Assembly (NCBI RefSeq): GCF_023156235.1 | Contig: NZ_JAKZAI010000004.1 | Span: forward strand, 248,001 to 312,000 | Length of the DNA stretch: 64,000 nucleotides | DNA from: Marinobacter goseongensis | GTDB lineage: Bacteria; Pseudomonadota; Gammaproteobacteria; Pseudomonadales; Oleiphilaceae | Direction: 5' to 3' | In this document: positions 18,040 through 26,413 of the stretch, piece by piece | How positions within the stretch are numbered: the first letter of the stretch is position 1 | Layout: each line of letters starts with the position of its first letter | Position numbers and translations under genes: made by a program | The notes under the pieces: generated by a model | Databases searched by the model: none | The model's input: the letters and a program-made list of their open reading frames with translations, nothing else | Told to the model about the DNA's origin: nothing

Positions 18040-18483
18040 TTACTCCCTGAAGCCGTTAACGGTGGCAGGTTCATCCCAGTGTTCGATCAAACGGCAAATG
18101 GTGTGGCCGTCCGGGGTGCCATCCGGCATGGCCTGCCATGCGGTCAGCGCGGATTTCATGCGATCGCGCAGCTGGTTGAGTTCGCGGATTTCCCGTTCCA
18201 CTTCCTCCAGCCGTTGCTCGAAGACCTCCCGCACCAGCGGGCAGGGGGAATGGTGGTCATCGGCCTGATTCAGGATGGACCGGATCTCGGGTAATGAAAA
18301 GCCTAATTGCCGCGCCTTGCGGGCGAAACGCAGACGGCGTAGATCTTCGGAATCGAACTGCTGGTAGTTGTTATCCGGATTACGCGCCGGGCTGAGCAAC
18401 CCTTCGCGGGTGTAGAAGCGCACAGTGTCGGGTTTTACCCCGGCGGCCTTGGCAATGTCGACGACTTTCATCGTTCTACCCAT
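18040..18483 (-). CDS. MerR-family metal-responsive regulator of the copA operon
   Basis: 147 residues (an ATG four codons in is an alternative start). The winged-helix N-terminus (VVDIAKAAGVKPDTVRFYTR) and the dimerisation coiled coil (residues about 85-115) are typical of MerR activators, which unwind promoters with an over-long spacer. Candidate metal ligands are Cys81 (HHSPCPLV), His127 and Cys130 (GHTICRLIEHW). The Cys-X7-Cys loop of CueR is not present, and the end looks closer to ZntR/CadR types lacking the CC pair. Context argues for copper; ligand pattern leaves the metal open. It is transcribed from its own target-like promoter. Confidence 0.87.
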   Translation of the reverse strand: MGRTMKVVDIAKAAGVKPDTVRFYTREGLLSPARNPDNNYQQFDSEDLRRLRFARKARQLGFSLPEIRSILNQADDHHSPCPLVREVFEQRLEEVEREIRELNQLRDRMKSALTAWQAMPDGTPDGHTICRLIEHWDEPATVNGFRE

Positions 18484-18499
18484 ACGGTGGTTTAGTATG

Positions 18500-18536
18500 A
18501 GTATAGTCTAAAACCTGTGAGCTACTCACAGGTCAA
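18500..18536 (-). promoter_or_regulatory. MerR-type operator/promoter of the merR-copA operon
   Basis: On the minus strand a -35 TTGACC (18536-18531) and a -10 TAGACT (18510-18505) are separated by 20 bases, the long spacer that MerR activators require. A perfect dyad with arms ACCTGTGAG and CTCACAGGT and centre TAG occupies 18533-18513. The ACCT...AGGT ends and the TTGACC overlap resemble CueR-controlled copA promoters. It lies about 20-50 bases upstream of the regulator's ATG. Confidence 0.75.
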
Positions 18537-18558
18537 GGGTTACATTGGCAGTTGGCGT

Positions 18559-18873
18559 TCAGGTGTTCCTTGCGCGCAGGAAGACACTGCAGCTACGGCA
18601 CTGGTCTGGCGCCATCAGCTTCGCCTGCCAGCCGATGCGGTGGCCGCAGGCCGGGCAGGCAAGGCGCAGTTGCAGGGCGATGATTGGTGCCACCAGGGCC
18701 GCCAGCAAAACTCCCAGCGGTCCCCAGCTGTCGCCACTGGATAATCCCAGTTGGCTGCTGAAGATCAGAATGATTACCAGCGCGAAGAAAGCGAACAGAA
18801 AGTAGTTGCGGTTCCAGCGCTCCCAGCGGCGCAGTGCCCGGTCCTGCTCGGGCGAGAGGTAGGTCTGTGTCAT
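18559..18873 (-). CDS. Small membrane protein with a C-terminal zinc ribbon
   Basis: 104 residues from the ATG at 18873. Two hydrophobic helices (FLFAFFALVIILIFSSQLGL and LGVLLAALVAPIIALQLRLA) are followed by CPACGH...CRSC, a four-cysteine zinc-ribbon pattern facing the cytoplasm by charge distribution. It lies 51 bases downstream of the GGDEF-EAL gene on the same strand and just beyond the MerR promoter. No family name recognised; function unknown. Confidence 0.72.
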   Translation of the reverse strand: MTQTYLSPEQDRALRRWERWNRNYFLFAFFALVIILIFSSQLGLSSGDSWGPLGVLLAALVAPIIALQLRLACPACGHRIGWQAKLMAPDQCRSCSVFLRARNT

Positions 18874-18924
18874 TGCGTTATTCCCGGAAAGTGTTGCCGG
18901 AATTCTGGCGAACAAGCGTGACGA

Positions 18925-21192
18925 TTACAATCCGCTCCGGGCCGGGGTATCGGTAATCATGGAGCCTTCGGACAGGGCTTTCTCCAGCGCGGCGGCGGGC
19001 ACCGGCCGGCTGATCAGGTACCCCTGGGCAAGGTCACAGCGCTGGTTTTTCAGGAACACCAGCTGTTCCATGGTTTCGACCCCTTCGGCCACCACGCGGA
19101 TGCCCAGGTTGTGCGCCAGGTTGATAACCGCGCGGGTGATGACGGCGTCGTCGTGGCGTTCGGTGACCTCGGTGATAAAGGAGCGGTCAATCTTCAGCAG
19201 ATCCACCGGGAAGTCCCGCAGATAGCCGAGCGAAGAATAACCAACGCCGAAATCGTCGATGGCCAGTTGCACGCCCAGCTGGTGCAGTTTCGACAGCTGG
19301 TCGCGGTTGTGCTCGATGTTCTGGATGAAAATCTCTTCGGTGAGCTCCACTTCCAGCCGGCTGGGGGGCACACTGTTGCTTTCCAGCGCCTCGCGGATAT
19401 GGTCCACCAGGCCTTCGTCGTCCAGCTCGCGGCCCGACAGATTCACCGCAATCCGCAGATGCTCGAAGTCGGTACCCTGCCAGCGGGCGAGCTGGCGGCA
19501 GGCGGCCATGACCACCCAGCGACCGATCTCGGTAATGCGGCCACTTTCCTCGGCCAGGGGGATGAACTCAATGGGTGGGAGCAGGCCGCGGCGCGGGTGT
19601 TGCCAGCGGATCAGCGCCTCGACGCTGTGAATCTCTGCGCTTTCCAGTTCCACCTGGGGCTGGAAGTAGAGTACGAACTCGTCGTTGGCGAGAGCCTGGC
19701 TGAGGTCCTTGTCCAGCTCCAGCCGCATGACCTCGCGATCCTGCATGCCTTCGGTGTAGAACTGGTAGGTATTCCGGCCCTGATCCTTGGCCCGGTAGAG
19801 CGCCACATCGGCGTTGCGCAGCAGGGTATCGGCATCAAGACCACTTTGCGGGTAGACCGCGATTCCCATGGTGGCGGTCACACTGTGAGCGTCGCCCTGC
19901 ACCTCGAAGGGTTCGGCAAAGATCTGCTTGATCTGGCCGAGCAGGTTGATCACATCGTCAAGATCGTCGACGTGCTGCTGGCAGATCATGAACTCGTCAC
20001 CACCGGAATAGGCCACCAACACTTTCTCGTTGCTGAGGCCGTTGAGCCGTTCCGACACCTTGATCAGCAGCTCATCGCCGAACTGGTGGCCAAGCGAGTC
20101 GTTGAGCATCTGGAAGCGGTCCAGATCCATCATCACCAGAGCAACCTGTCGCATCTGCCGGTCGGCAATATTGAGGGTGTGGGTGAGGTCTTCCATGAAG
20201 AACCGGCGGTTGGCCAGGCCGGTGAGGGCATCGGTAGACTCCAGTCGCGCCAGGTCCTGCTGCACCGCCTTGCGTTGGTCAATTTCGGATTCCAGTTCCC
20301 GCCGGGTTTTCAGCAGCGCCTGGTTACGTTTGAGGATCAGCTGCACCAGCAATGTGGTCAGGCTGGTCAGAATGCCCATGAATAATACGGAAATGAACGT
20401 TGCCAGCGGCCAGACGCTGCGCTGGGAATCCACCCACGCCGCAGACGGGGTAACTGTTAGCGCCCAGTCCAGCGTGGGTAACGCCACGGGTACCGAGTGG
20501 GAAAACGCCGGTGCAGTTTCGCTGGAGGTGTTGAGTTCGTGCGCAAGTTTGCCATTGTCGGTGATGCGTATCCGGAAGGCGTCAAGCACGCGGCTGGTCA
20601 GCAAGTGGCGAGCCAGGGTCTCCATCTGGAAGACACCGGCAACGAACCCTTTATTGTCGGCGCCGGCGTACACCGGCACGTAAATGACCAGCCCCCGGCC
20701 GCCCTGGCGCAGATTCAGCACCCCGGAAATGTCGATCTCGCCGCTGGCCTGGGCCTGTTCCAGCGCCTGTCGGCGCTCGGGGTTGATCGCGACATTGAAG
20801 CCGACTACGTCTTCGTTGCCGGACAGGGGCTCAAGCCAGCGGATAATGAAGTCCCGGTCAATCCACTCGATGGCCTGATAAATTCCGAAGTCTTGAAGGT
20901 AGTTACGAGCGTCGTGGCTCCAGATTTCTTCGGGCATGTCAGGGTTAGCTTCGAGGCGCCGTGCTAAGCGGCGAATGGCTTCCAGGTGGACCAGAAACTC
21001 GCGTTCCAGATTGGTGGCCATGGCCTGGGCCTCGTTGTCGAGGCTGGACTGAATCTGATTCCAATCCTGTTTTTCGATGCCGTATTTCAATCCGGACGCG
21101 GTGGCCAGAAAAACCAGAATGATCAGCACCGGCAACAGAGGGTGCAACAGCCCCTTGACGACGTTGTTTGTCACTGAATCAGGTTTCTCCAC
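18925..21192 (-). CDS. CHASE-GGDEF-EAL cyclic-di-GMP enzyme
   Basis: 755 residues. A first membrane helix (about 17-35), a periplasmic CHASE sensor domain (about 50-255), a second helix (about 265-290), then GGDEF and EAL domains. GGDEF is intact (YSGGDEF, near residue 397), so diguanylate cyclase activity is possible. EAL catalytic blocks are also intact: EALIRW near 524, NLSGREL, ELTEEIF, DDFGVGYSSLGYL and AEGVET, so phosphodiesterase activity is possible too. Which dominates cannot be read from sequence. CHASE domains sense small extracellular ligands. It may share a transcript with the zinc-ribbon gene downstream. Confidence 0.93.
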   Translation of the reverse strand: MEKPDSVTNNVVKGLLHPLLPVLIILVFLATASGLKYGIEKQDWNQIQSSLDNEAQAMATNLEREFLVHLEAIRRLARRLEANPDMPEEIWSHDARNYLQDFGIYQAIEWIDRDFIIRWLEPLSGNEDVVGFNVAINPERRQALEQAQASGEIDISGVLNLRQGGRGLVIYVPVYAGADNKGFVAGVFQMETLARHLLTSRVLDAFRIRITDNGKLAHELNTSSETAPAFSHSVPVALPTLDWALTVTPSAAWVDSQRSVWPLATFISVLFMGILTSLTTLLVQLILKRNQALLKTRRELESEIDQRKAVQQDLARLESTDALTGLANRRFFMEDLTHTLNIADRQMRQVALVMMDLDRFQMLNDSLGHQFGDELLIKVSERLNGLSNEKVLVAYSGGDEFMICQQHVDDLDDVINLLGQIKQIFAEPFEVQGDAHSVTATMGIAVYPQSGLDADTLLRNADVALYRAKDQGRNTYQFYTEGMQDREVMRLELDKDLSQALANDEFVLYFQPQVELESAEIHSVEALIRWQHPRRGLLPPIEFIPLAEESGRITEIGRWVVMAACRQLARWQGTDFEHLRIAVNLSGRELDDEGLVDHIREALESNSVPPSRLEVELTEEIFIQNIEHNRDQLSKLHQLGVQLAIDDFGVGYSSLGYLRDFPVDLLKIDRSFITEVTERHDDAVITRAVINLAHNLGIRVVAEGVETMEQLVFLKNQRCDLAQGYLISRPVPAAALEKALSEGSMITDTPARSGL

Positions 21193-21336
21193 GCTGGACT
21201 CCGCTCCGGTACGTCAACAACGTAACATATCGGCAGGTATCGACCGACTATGAGGGTTCGTTGCGGTTGCCGACCAGTATTTGTTATATGCCTTCTTGTA
21301 ACGAAATGCCACCGGGACCCTGAGACGGTGCGGGTG

Positions 21337-21765
21337 TCACCGCGCGGGCGGGACCCCCAGCCGGGGTATTTCCTGTTTCGGGCACCGATCCATGATCACC
21401 ATCAGCCCGGCCGCTTCGGCCTTATCGGCACCGGCTTCGTTGATCACGCCGATCTGCATCCACACCACCGGTACCTCGAGTTCGATGGCGGCGTCGATGA
21501 CCGGGCCAGTGCGTTCCGGAGCCAGAAACAGCTCCACCATGTCGGGTTTGACCGGCAGTGCGTGAAGGTCCGGATACACGATTTCCCCCAGCAGGGTCTG
21601 ACCCGCCAGCTTCGGGTTAACCGGAATCATCCGGTAGCCGCGGCTTTGCAGGTAGGCCATGACGTCGTGGCTGGGGCGGTGGGATTTATCGCTGGCGCCG
21701 ACCAGGGCGATGGTGCGTACGGTCGACAGAATCTGCCGCATCCGGTCAGGGTTGGATCGGGACAT
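21337..21765 (-). CDS. CoA-binding-domain protein (YccU-like)
   Basis: 142 residues forming a single Rossmann-type CoA-binding domain, as in E. coli YccU: TIALVGASDKSHRPSHDVM near the N-terminus and ELEVPVVWMQIGVINEAGAD near the end. Members bind CoA but have no settled biochemical role. It lies 43 bases downstream of folX on the same strand and may be in the folE-folX transcript. Confidence 0.87.
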   Translation of the reverse strand: MSRSNPDRMRQILSTVRTIALVGASDKSHRPSHDVMAYLQSRGYRMIPVNPKLAGQTLLGEIVYPDLHALPVKPDMVELFLAPERTGPVIDAAIELEVPVVWMQIGVINEAGADKAEAAGLMVIMDRCPKQEIPRLGVPPAR

Positions 21766-21808
21766 GGTGTGCGGGTGCTCTTGTGCTGCGCCGACTTGCG
21801 GCCGTGAG

Positions 21809-22192
21809 TCAGGATTTGGAGCGGTGAGCTTCCAGAGTCACCGACACCGACTCGGCGTAGCGTAACGCGTGGGGCTTGTCGATTTCTACCGCAGCCCAGG
21901 TCACGGCCGCGTGCTCCATCACAATCGCCAACACCTCGTGGGTCAGGCGCTCCAGCAGAGCGAAGCGGTTGCCATCCACATGGCGGATGATTTCCTTGGT
22001 GATGGTGCGGTAGTTGAGAGCGGCGGCAATGTCGTTTTCATTGATGGCGTTGGTGCCGTCGTAGGACAGACAGACGTTGATCAGCACATCCTGCTGGTTG
22101 TTGATCTCCTCCTCCTTGATGCCGATGTAGGCCCGAAGGAGCAGATTCTTGATGCGTACAGTGGCCTGGTGATCTCCGGTGACGTCTGTCAT
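21809..22192 (-). CDS. folX: Dihydroneopterin triphosphate 2'-epimerase
   Basis: 127 residues. The motifs [30 protein letters not shown] and [19 protein letters not shown] match FolX closely rather than the dihydroneopterin aldolase FolB. FolX epimerises dihydroneopterin triphosphate to the monapterin form, feeding tetrahydromonapterin synthesis. The folE gene, which makes the substrate, is 27 bases upstream on the same strand, so pathway and context agree. Confidence 0.93.
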   Translation of the reverse strand: MTDVTGDHQATVRIKNLLLRAYIGIKEEEINNQQDVLINVCLSYDGTNAINENDIAAALNYRTITKEIIRHVDGNRFALLERLTHEVLAIVMEHAAVTWAAVEIDKPHALRYAESVSVTLEAHRSKS

Positions 22193-22219
22193 GCCATTTC
22201 CTGCGTTTTCGGTGCCGCC

Positions 22220-22783
22220 TCAGCGGCTGATGAGATTCAGAAACTCCGTTCGTGTTGCCTGGGACTTGCGGAAAGCGCCCAGCATCATCGAAGTTTTCAT
22301 CCGGGAGTTCTGTTTTTCCACGCCCCGCATCATCATGCACATGTGCTGGGCCTCGATGACCACGGCAACGCCGTTCGCGTTGGTCACGCTCTCGATGGCT
22401 TCCGCAATCTGCCGGGTCAGGTTCTCCTGAATCTGCAGGCGGCGGGCATACATGTCGACGATGCGCGCAAACTTGGACAGCCCCAACACCCGGCCCTGGG
22501 GCAGGTAGGCGATGTGGCATTTGCCGATGAACGGCAGCATATGGTGCTCACACATGCTGTACAGCTCGATGTCCTGAACCACCACCATTTCATCCATGGC
22601 GGATTCAAACACCGCATTGTTGACAAGCTCGCTCAGGTCCTGCTGATAGCCTTGAGTCAGGAACTGCATGGCCTTGGCAGCCCGCATGGGGGTGTCCTGA
22701 AGACCTTCGCGGGCGGTGTCTTCGCCCAGTCCGTTAATAATGTCGCGGTAGTGCCCCGCTAAATCGTCAAGGGGTGTGCTCAT
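22220..22783 (-). CDS. folE: GTP cyclohydrolase I (type IA)
   Basis: 187 residues, normal for the zinc-dependent FolE. It converts GTP to 7,8-dihydroneopterin triphosphate in the cytoplasm. Zinc ligands are visible in [20 protein letters not shown] (Cys, His) with the second Cys in HMCMMMRGV. It is first in a folE-folX(-yccU) operon, a pairing that points to monapterin rather than only folate production. Confidence 0.96.
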   Translation of the reverse strand: MSTPLDDLAGHYRDIINGLGEDTAREGLQDTPMRAAKAMQFLTQGYQQDLSELVNNAVFESAMDEMVVVQDIELYSMCEHHMLPFIGKCHIAYLPQGRVLGLSKFARIVDMYARRLQIQENLTRQIAEAIESVTNANGVAVVIEAQHMCMMMRGVEKQNSRMKTSMMLGAFRKSQATRTEFLNLISR

Positions 22784-22982
22784 AATCGGTTCCGGTGTTC
22801 CGTGTCTGAATCAGGGCGAAAGCTTAAGGCAAATTGCCGGGCATCTCTACGGTTTACGGTCGGGTGACAGGAAAAGACCACCGCTGGCCGGGGTGACGCC
22901 CGCAAATTCCACAACCGACTATGGCGGTACCCGGCGGTTTGTTCTAGAGTTTCAGGCTGTAACGGTTTTCCGGGAACAGTGC

Positions 22983-23897
22983 ATGGATCAGGTGATAGCC
23001 GGTAATTCGGCGGCTGCCCACGCGACGCAGCAAACAGGCACAATGGAATGGTGGCAACAGGGCGGTAAGTGGTTCAGCTACGAGGGCCATGCCATATTCA
23101 GCCGCATGGCGGGGCAGGGCGAGCCGCTGGTGCTGTTGCATGGTTTTCCGACCGCAAGCTGGGACTGGAACCGGGTCTGGCCCATGCTGACCCAGAATCA
23201 CAATGTCCTGGTACTCGACATGCTGGGCTTCGGGTTTTCCGACAAGCCTGCCGGCTACGACTACAGCATTGAGGATCAGGCCGACCTGTTCGAGGGCTGG
23301 ATCGAAGGGCTGGGGCTAACGAGCGTGCATCTGCTTGCACACGATTACGGCTGCAGTGTGACCCAGGAGTTGCTGGCCCGGGAACAGGAGGGTGGCCTCG
23401 GTTTCCGCATCGCCAGCGTGTGCTTTCTCAACGGCGCCCTGTTTCCCGAAGTGCACCATCCCCTGCTGATTCAGAAACTGCTGCACAGCCCACTGGGCGG
23501 CCTGATCAGCCGTGGCTTGACCCGCCGCACCTTCGAACGTAATTTCCGCCGCCTGCTCGGGCCGGCCAATCCGCCCGATCGTCAGGATCTGGACGATTTC
23601 TGGCACCTGCTGACCTACAACAATGGCCGCGGCATTCTCCATCAACTGATTCATTTCATGGAAGAGCGGCGCTGTCACCGCAATCGTTGGGTCGGCGCGT
23701 TACAGCAGGCAAAACAGCCCATGCGGTTAATCTCCGGCATGGCGGATCCGGTGTCCGGAGCGGCGACGGCGCGACGCTACCGTGAACTGGTGCCCAATGC
23801 TGACGTGGTCAGCCTGCGTAATGTCGGCCACTATCCGCACTTCGAAAGCCCCTGGGATGTGTTTACCGCCTACCGGGATTTCCGCCGCAAGCCGTGA
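22983..23897 (+). CDS. Alpha/beta hydrolase with Asp nucleophile (haloalkane dehalogenase/epoxide hydrolase type)
   Basis: 304 residues from the ATG at 22983; ATG 23043 is an alternative. The oxyanion motif HGFPTASWDW and nucleophile elbow AHDYGCS put Asp at position 121. This is the residue used by epoxide hydrolases and haloalkane dehalogenases instead of Ser. The catalytic acid may be Asp in GMADPVSG and the His is in NVGHYPHFESP. A cap domain lies between. Substrate is unknown; the Trp pair typical of dehalogenases cannot be confirmed by eye. Divergent from folE. Confidence 0.8.
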   Translation: MDQVIAGNSAAAHATQQTGTMEWWQQGGKWFSYEGHAIFSRMAGQGEPLVLLHGFPTASWDWNRVWPMLTQNHNVLVLDMLGFGFSDKPAGYDYSIEDQADLFEGWIEGLGLTSVHLLAHDYGCSVTQELLAREQEGGLGFRIASVCFLNGALFPEVHHPLLIQKLLHSPLGGLISRGLTRRTFERNFRRLLGPANPPDRQDLDDFWHLLTYNNGRGILHQLIHFMEERRCHRNRWVGALQQAKQPMRLISGMADPVSGAATARRYRELVPNADVVSLRNVGHYPHFESPWDVFTAYRDFRRKP

Positions 23898-23967
23898 GCT
23901 CAGAGCCGGCTGGCTGCTGACCCGCCAGTTCGCTAAACTCCTCCCGAAATTACTGGGGAGAACCATC

Positions 23968-25050
23968 ATGACAGCCATCCACACCCGAGCGCCGGCATTA
24001 ACCGTGCGCGCCGGCCGCCGTGCTCTGCAACGCCTGCAGGACAACCCATTGTCGGCGGCAGATGTGCATGTCATTCCCGGCGCCGCCGGTGGCCCTAAGG
24101 CGCTGGGGCTGTCAGGACTGGACAAGGCGATTTTTGGCGACTGGCTTCCCGGGGTGCCGCAGGAGCGCTCGCTGATCGGCTCCTCGATTGGCAGCTGGCG
24201 GTTTGCGGCGGTGGCGTCGACGGACAACCCCAAAGCCCAGCTGGCAAAGCTGGCGGAGTTGTACACCTCCCAGCGGTTTTCAAAGGGCGTCAGCGCCGCG
24301 GAGGTCAGTCGCAAGAGTGTGCTGTTTCTGGAAGAGCTGCTGGGCGGCCACGAGGACGACCTGCTGAATCACCCATTCTATCGTTTGAATGTGGTGGTGG
24401 TGCGCAGCCGCGGCATGCTTGAGCACGACACCCGCGGGCGGCTGAGTCTGGGGCTCATGAATGCCATCAGTGCCAATATGGTGAGTCGCCGCCATCTTGG
24501 CCGTTACATGGAGCGGGGCATTATTCACGACGCGCGGCTGAAAACCCCGGTGTCGAAGTTGGTGGATTTCCCCAGCCACGAGGTGGCGCTGACGCGGGAC
24601 AATCTGCTGCCGTCGTTGCTGGCGTCCGCGTCTATTCCCCTGGTGATGGCGGGGGTGCGCAATATCCCCGGGGCGCCGGAGGGTGTCTACCGCGACGGCG
24701 GATTGTTGGACTATCACCTTGATCTGCCCTATGAGCAGCCGGGGATCATCCTGTATCCGCACTTTACCGATAAGGTGGTGCCGGGCTGGTTCGACAAGAC
24801 GTTGCCCTGGCGTCGGGGGGATGCCACGCGGCTGCAGGATGTGCTGTTGGTGGCGCCCTCTCAGGAGTATCGGGCGTCACTGCCGGATCGCAAGTTGCCG
24901 GACCGGAAGGATTTCGAGAAGTACGTCGGCGACGATGCGGGGCGCGAGCGGGCCTGGCGCCGGGCGATTGTGGAGAGTGACCGGCTGGGGGATGAGTTTA
25001 TGGAGCTGGTTGAGCGCGGGCGCTTGGCTGAGGTGGTTCGGCCGCTCTGA
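23968..25050 (+). CDS. Patatin-like phospholipase
   Basis: 360 residues from the ATG at 23968, preceded by GGGGAG. The Gly-rich oxyanion loop is GAAGGPK (about 38-44), the nucleophile motif is GSSIG with Ser73 and the catalytic Asp is Asp243 in YRDGGLLD. This gives the Ser-Asp dyad of patatin-type lipid acyl hydrolases. No signal peptide is present, so it is likely cytoplasmic. Lipid substrate unknown. It converges on the arsenic operon with a long inverted repeat between them. Confidence 0.86.
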   Translation: MTAIHTRAPALTVRAGRRALQRLQDNPLSAADVHVIPGAAGGPKALGLSGLDKAIFGDWLPGVPQERSLIGSSIGSWRFAAVASTDNPKAQLAKLAELYTSQRFSKGVSAAEVSRKSVLFLEELLGGHEDDLLNHPFYRLNVVVVRSRGMLEHDTRGRLSLGLMNAISANMVSRRHLGRYMERGIIHDARLKTPVSKLVDFPSHEVALTRDNLLPSLLASASIPLVMAGVRNIPGAPEGVYRDGGLLDYHLDLPYEQPGIILYPHFTDKVVPGWFDKTLPWRRGDATRLQDVLLVAPSQEYRASLPDRKLPDRKDFEKYVGDDAGRERAWRRAIVESDRLGDEFMELVERGRLAEVVRPL

Positions 25051-25088
25051 TTTGGTTGGCCGTGTGGTCTGGTAACCTGGGAGTTTCG

Positions 25089-25165
25089 GGCCGTTGGAGG
25101 CCACCGAGTCAAAAAGGAGAAACGGGGTTTCTTTTAATTTTTTGACTCGGTGGCCCCCAACGGCC
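25089..25165. repeat. 77-base inverted repeat between the patatin gene and the arsenic operon
   Basis: Near-perfect 27-base arms at 25089-25115 and 25139-25165. GGCCGTTGG pairs with CCAACGGCC, and GGCCACCGAGTCAAAAA pairs with TTTTTGACTCGGTGGCC, with an A opposite a C between them. A small inner hairpin GAAAC/GTTTC sits in the centre. It lies between two converging genes and gives A/T tracts on both strands, so a bidirectional terminator is the simple reading. Its length is unusual and a small mobile repeat is possible. Confidence 0.75.
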
Positions 25166-25197
25166 CTTGTTTCAACTGGGGTGTTTGACCGTTGGTT

Positions 25198-26412
25198 CTA
25201 CGCTTGTTGGGGGCGGATCGCTTGTTTTTGGGGCAGGCCGGCGGCCAGGGCGGCGGCGGTGGCTACCAGAGCTGCGGAGATCCACAGGCAGGCTTCCAGG
25301 CCGTGGTTCTGGTAGACCCAACCGGAAAGCACGGTGCCCAGCAACCGGCCGGCGGCGTTGGACATGTAGTAAAAGCCGACATCGAGCGAGACGCCGTCGC
25401 CGCGGGCGAAGCTGACGATCAGGTAGCTGTGCAGTGACGAGTTAACAGCGAACAGCACGCCAAACAGCAGCAGGCCGCCGATGATTACCGGTTGCGGGGG
25501 CAGGTCGGCGGTCAGCCCTGAGGCGATGGCTGCGGGGATCAGGGCCAGTGCCGCCGCCCAGGCAACGGCGGGACCACGGCCGGGGGTGTGGGTATTGCTG
25601 CTACCGGTGATCTTTGGCGCGAGGGTCTGAATGAAGCCATAGCCGATGATCCAACTGGCCATGAAACCACCGACCTGCCTGTGATCCCAGCCGAACACCG
25701 TGTTCAGATACACCGGTAACGCCACCACAAACCACACATCCCGGGCGCCGAACAGGAACATTCGGGCGGCGGACAGCACGTTGATGGCGCGGCTCTTTGA
25801 CAGGATCTCTCGGAACCTGGGTTTGGCCGTGCTCTTGCCCAGCTCCTGTTTCAACAGGAACAGGCTGGCCAGCCAGACTAGCCCGAGGGCCACCGCCATG
25901 ATGATCACGGCACCCGTGAAACCGGCGGTCATCAGTAATACACCGCCGAGGAAAAAGCCCACACCTTTGAGCGTGTTCTTGGAGCCGGTGAGGATCGCCA
26001 CCCACTTATACAGAGTGCCTTGCTGTTCATCCGGCACCAGCAACTTGATGCCGCTTTTGGCAGACATCTTGTTGAGATCCTTGGCGATGCCGGACATGGC
26101 CTGGGCGGCCATCACCCAGGGCACGGTGAGCATGGCGGCCGGCACCGCCAGCATGGCCAGCGCCACGATCTGCAGGAACAGGCCAATGTTCATGGTGAGG
26201 TTCAGGCCCAGGCGTGCGCCCAGATACCCCCCCACCAGGTTGGTGACCACCCCGAAGAACTCGTAGAAGATGAACAGCAGCGCGATTTCCAGGGGCGAGT
26301 AACCCAGCTGGTGGAAATGCAGCACCACCAGCATTCGCAGGGCGCCATCGGTGAGGGTGAAGGCCCAGTAGTTGCCGGTGATGACCAGATACTGTCGGAT
26401 GGCGGCCCTCAT
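25198..26412 (-). CDS. arsJ: ArsJ organoarsenical efflux permease
   Basis: 404 residues with about 12 hydrophobic segments in the MFS fold. It begins one base after the stop of a glyceraldehyde-3-phosphate dehydrogenase gene in an ars operon, the defining arrangement of ArsJ. In characterised systems the dehydrogenase incorporates arsenate to give 1-arseno-3-phosphoglycerate. ArsJ exports that unstable product, which falls apart to arsenate outside. The N-terminus (QYLVITGNYWAFTLTDGALR) fits this family well. Confidence 0.9.
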   Translation of the reverse strand: MRAAIRQYLVITGNYWAFTLTDGALRMLVVLHFHQLGYSPLEIALLFIFYEFFGVVTNLVGGYLGARLGLNLTMNIGLFLQIVALAMLAVPAAMLTVPWVMAAQAMSGIAKDLNKMSAKSGIKLLVPDEQQGTLYKWVAILTGSKNTLKGVGFFLGGVLLMTAGFTGAVIIMAVALGLVWLASLFLLKQELGKSTAKPRFREILSKSRAINVLSAARMFLFGARDVWFVVALPVYLNTVFGWDHRQVGGFMASWIIGYGFIQTLAPKITGSSNTHTPGRGPAVAWAAALALIPAAIASGLTADLPPQPVIIGGLLLFGVLFAVNSSLHSYLIVSFARGDGVSLDVGFYYMSNAAGRLLGTVLSGWVYQNHGLEACLWISAALVATAAALAAGLPQKQAIRPQQA

Positions 26413-26413
26413 G

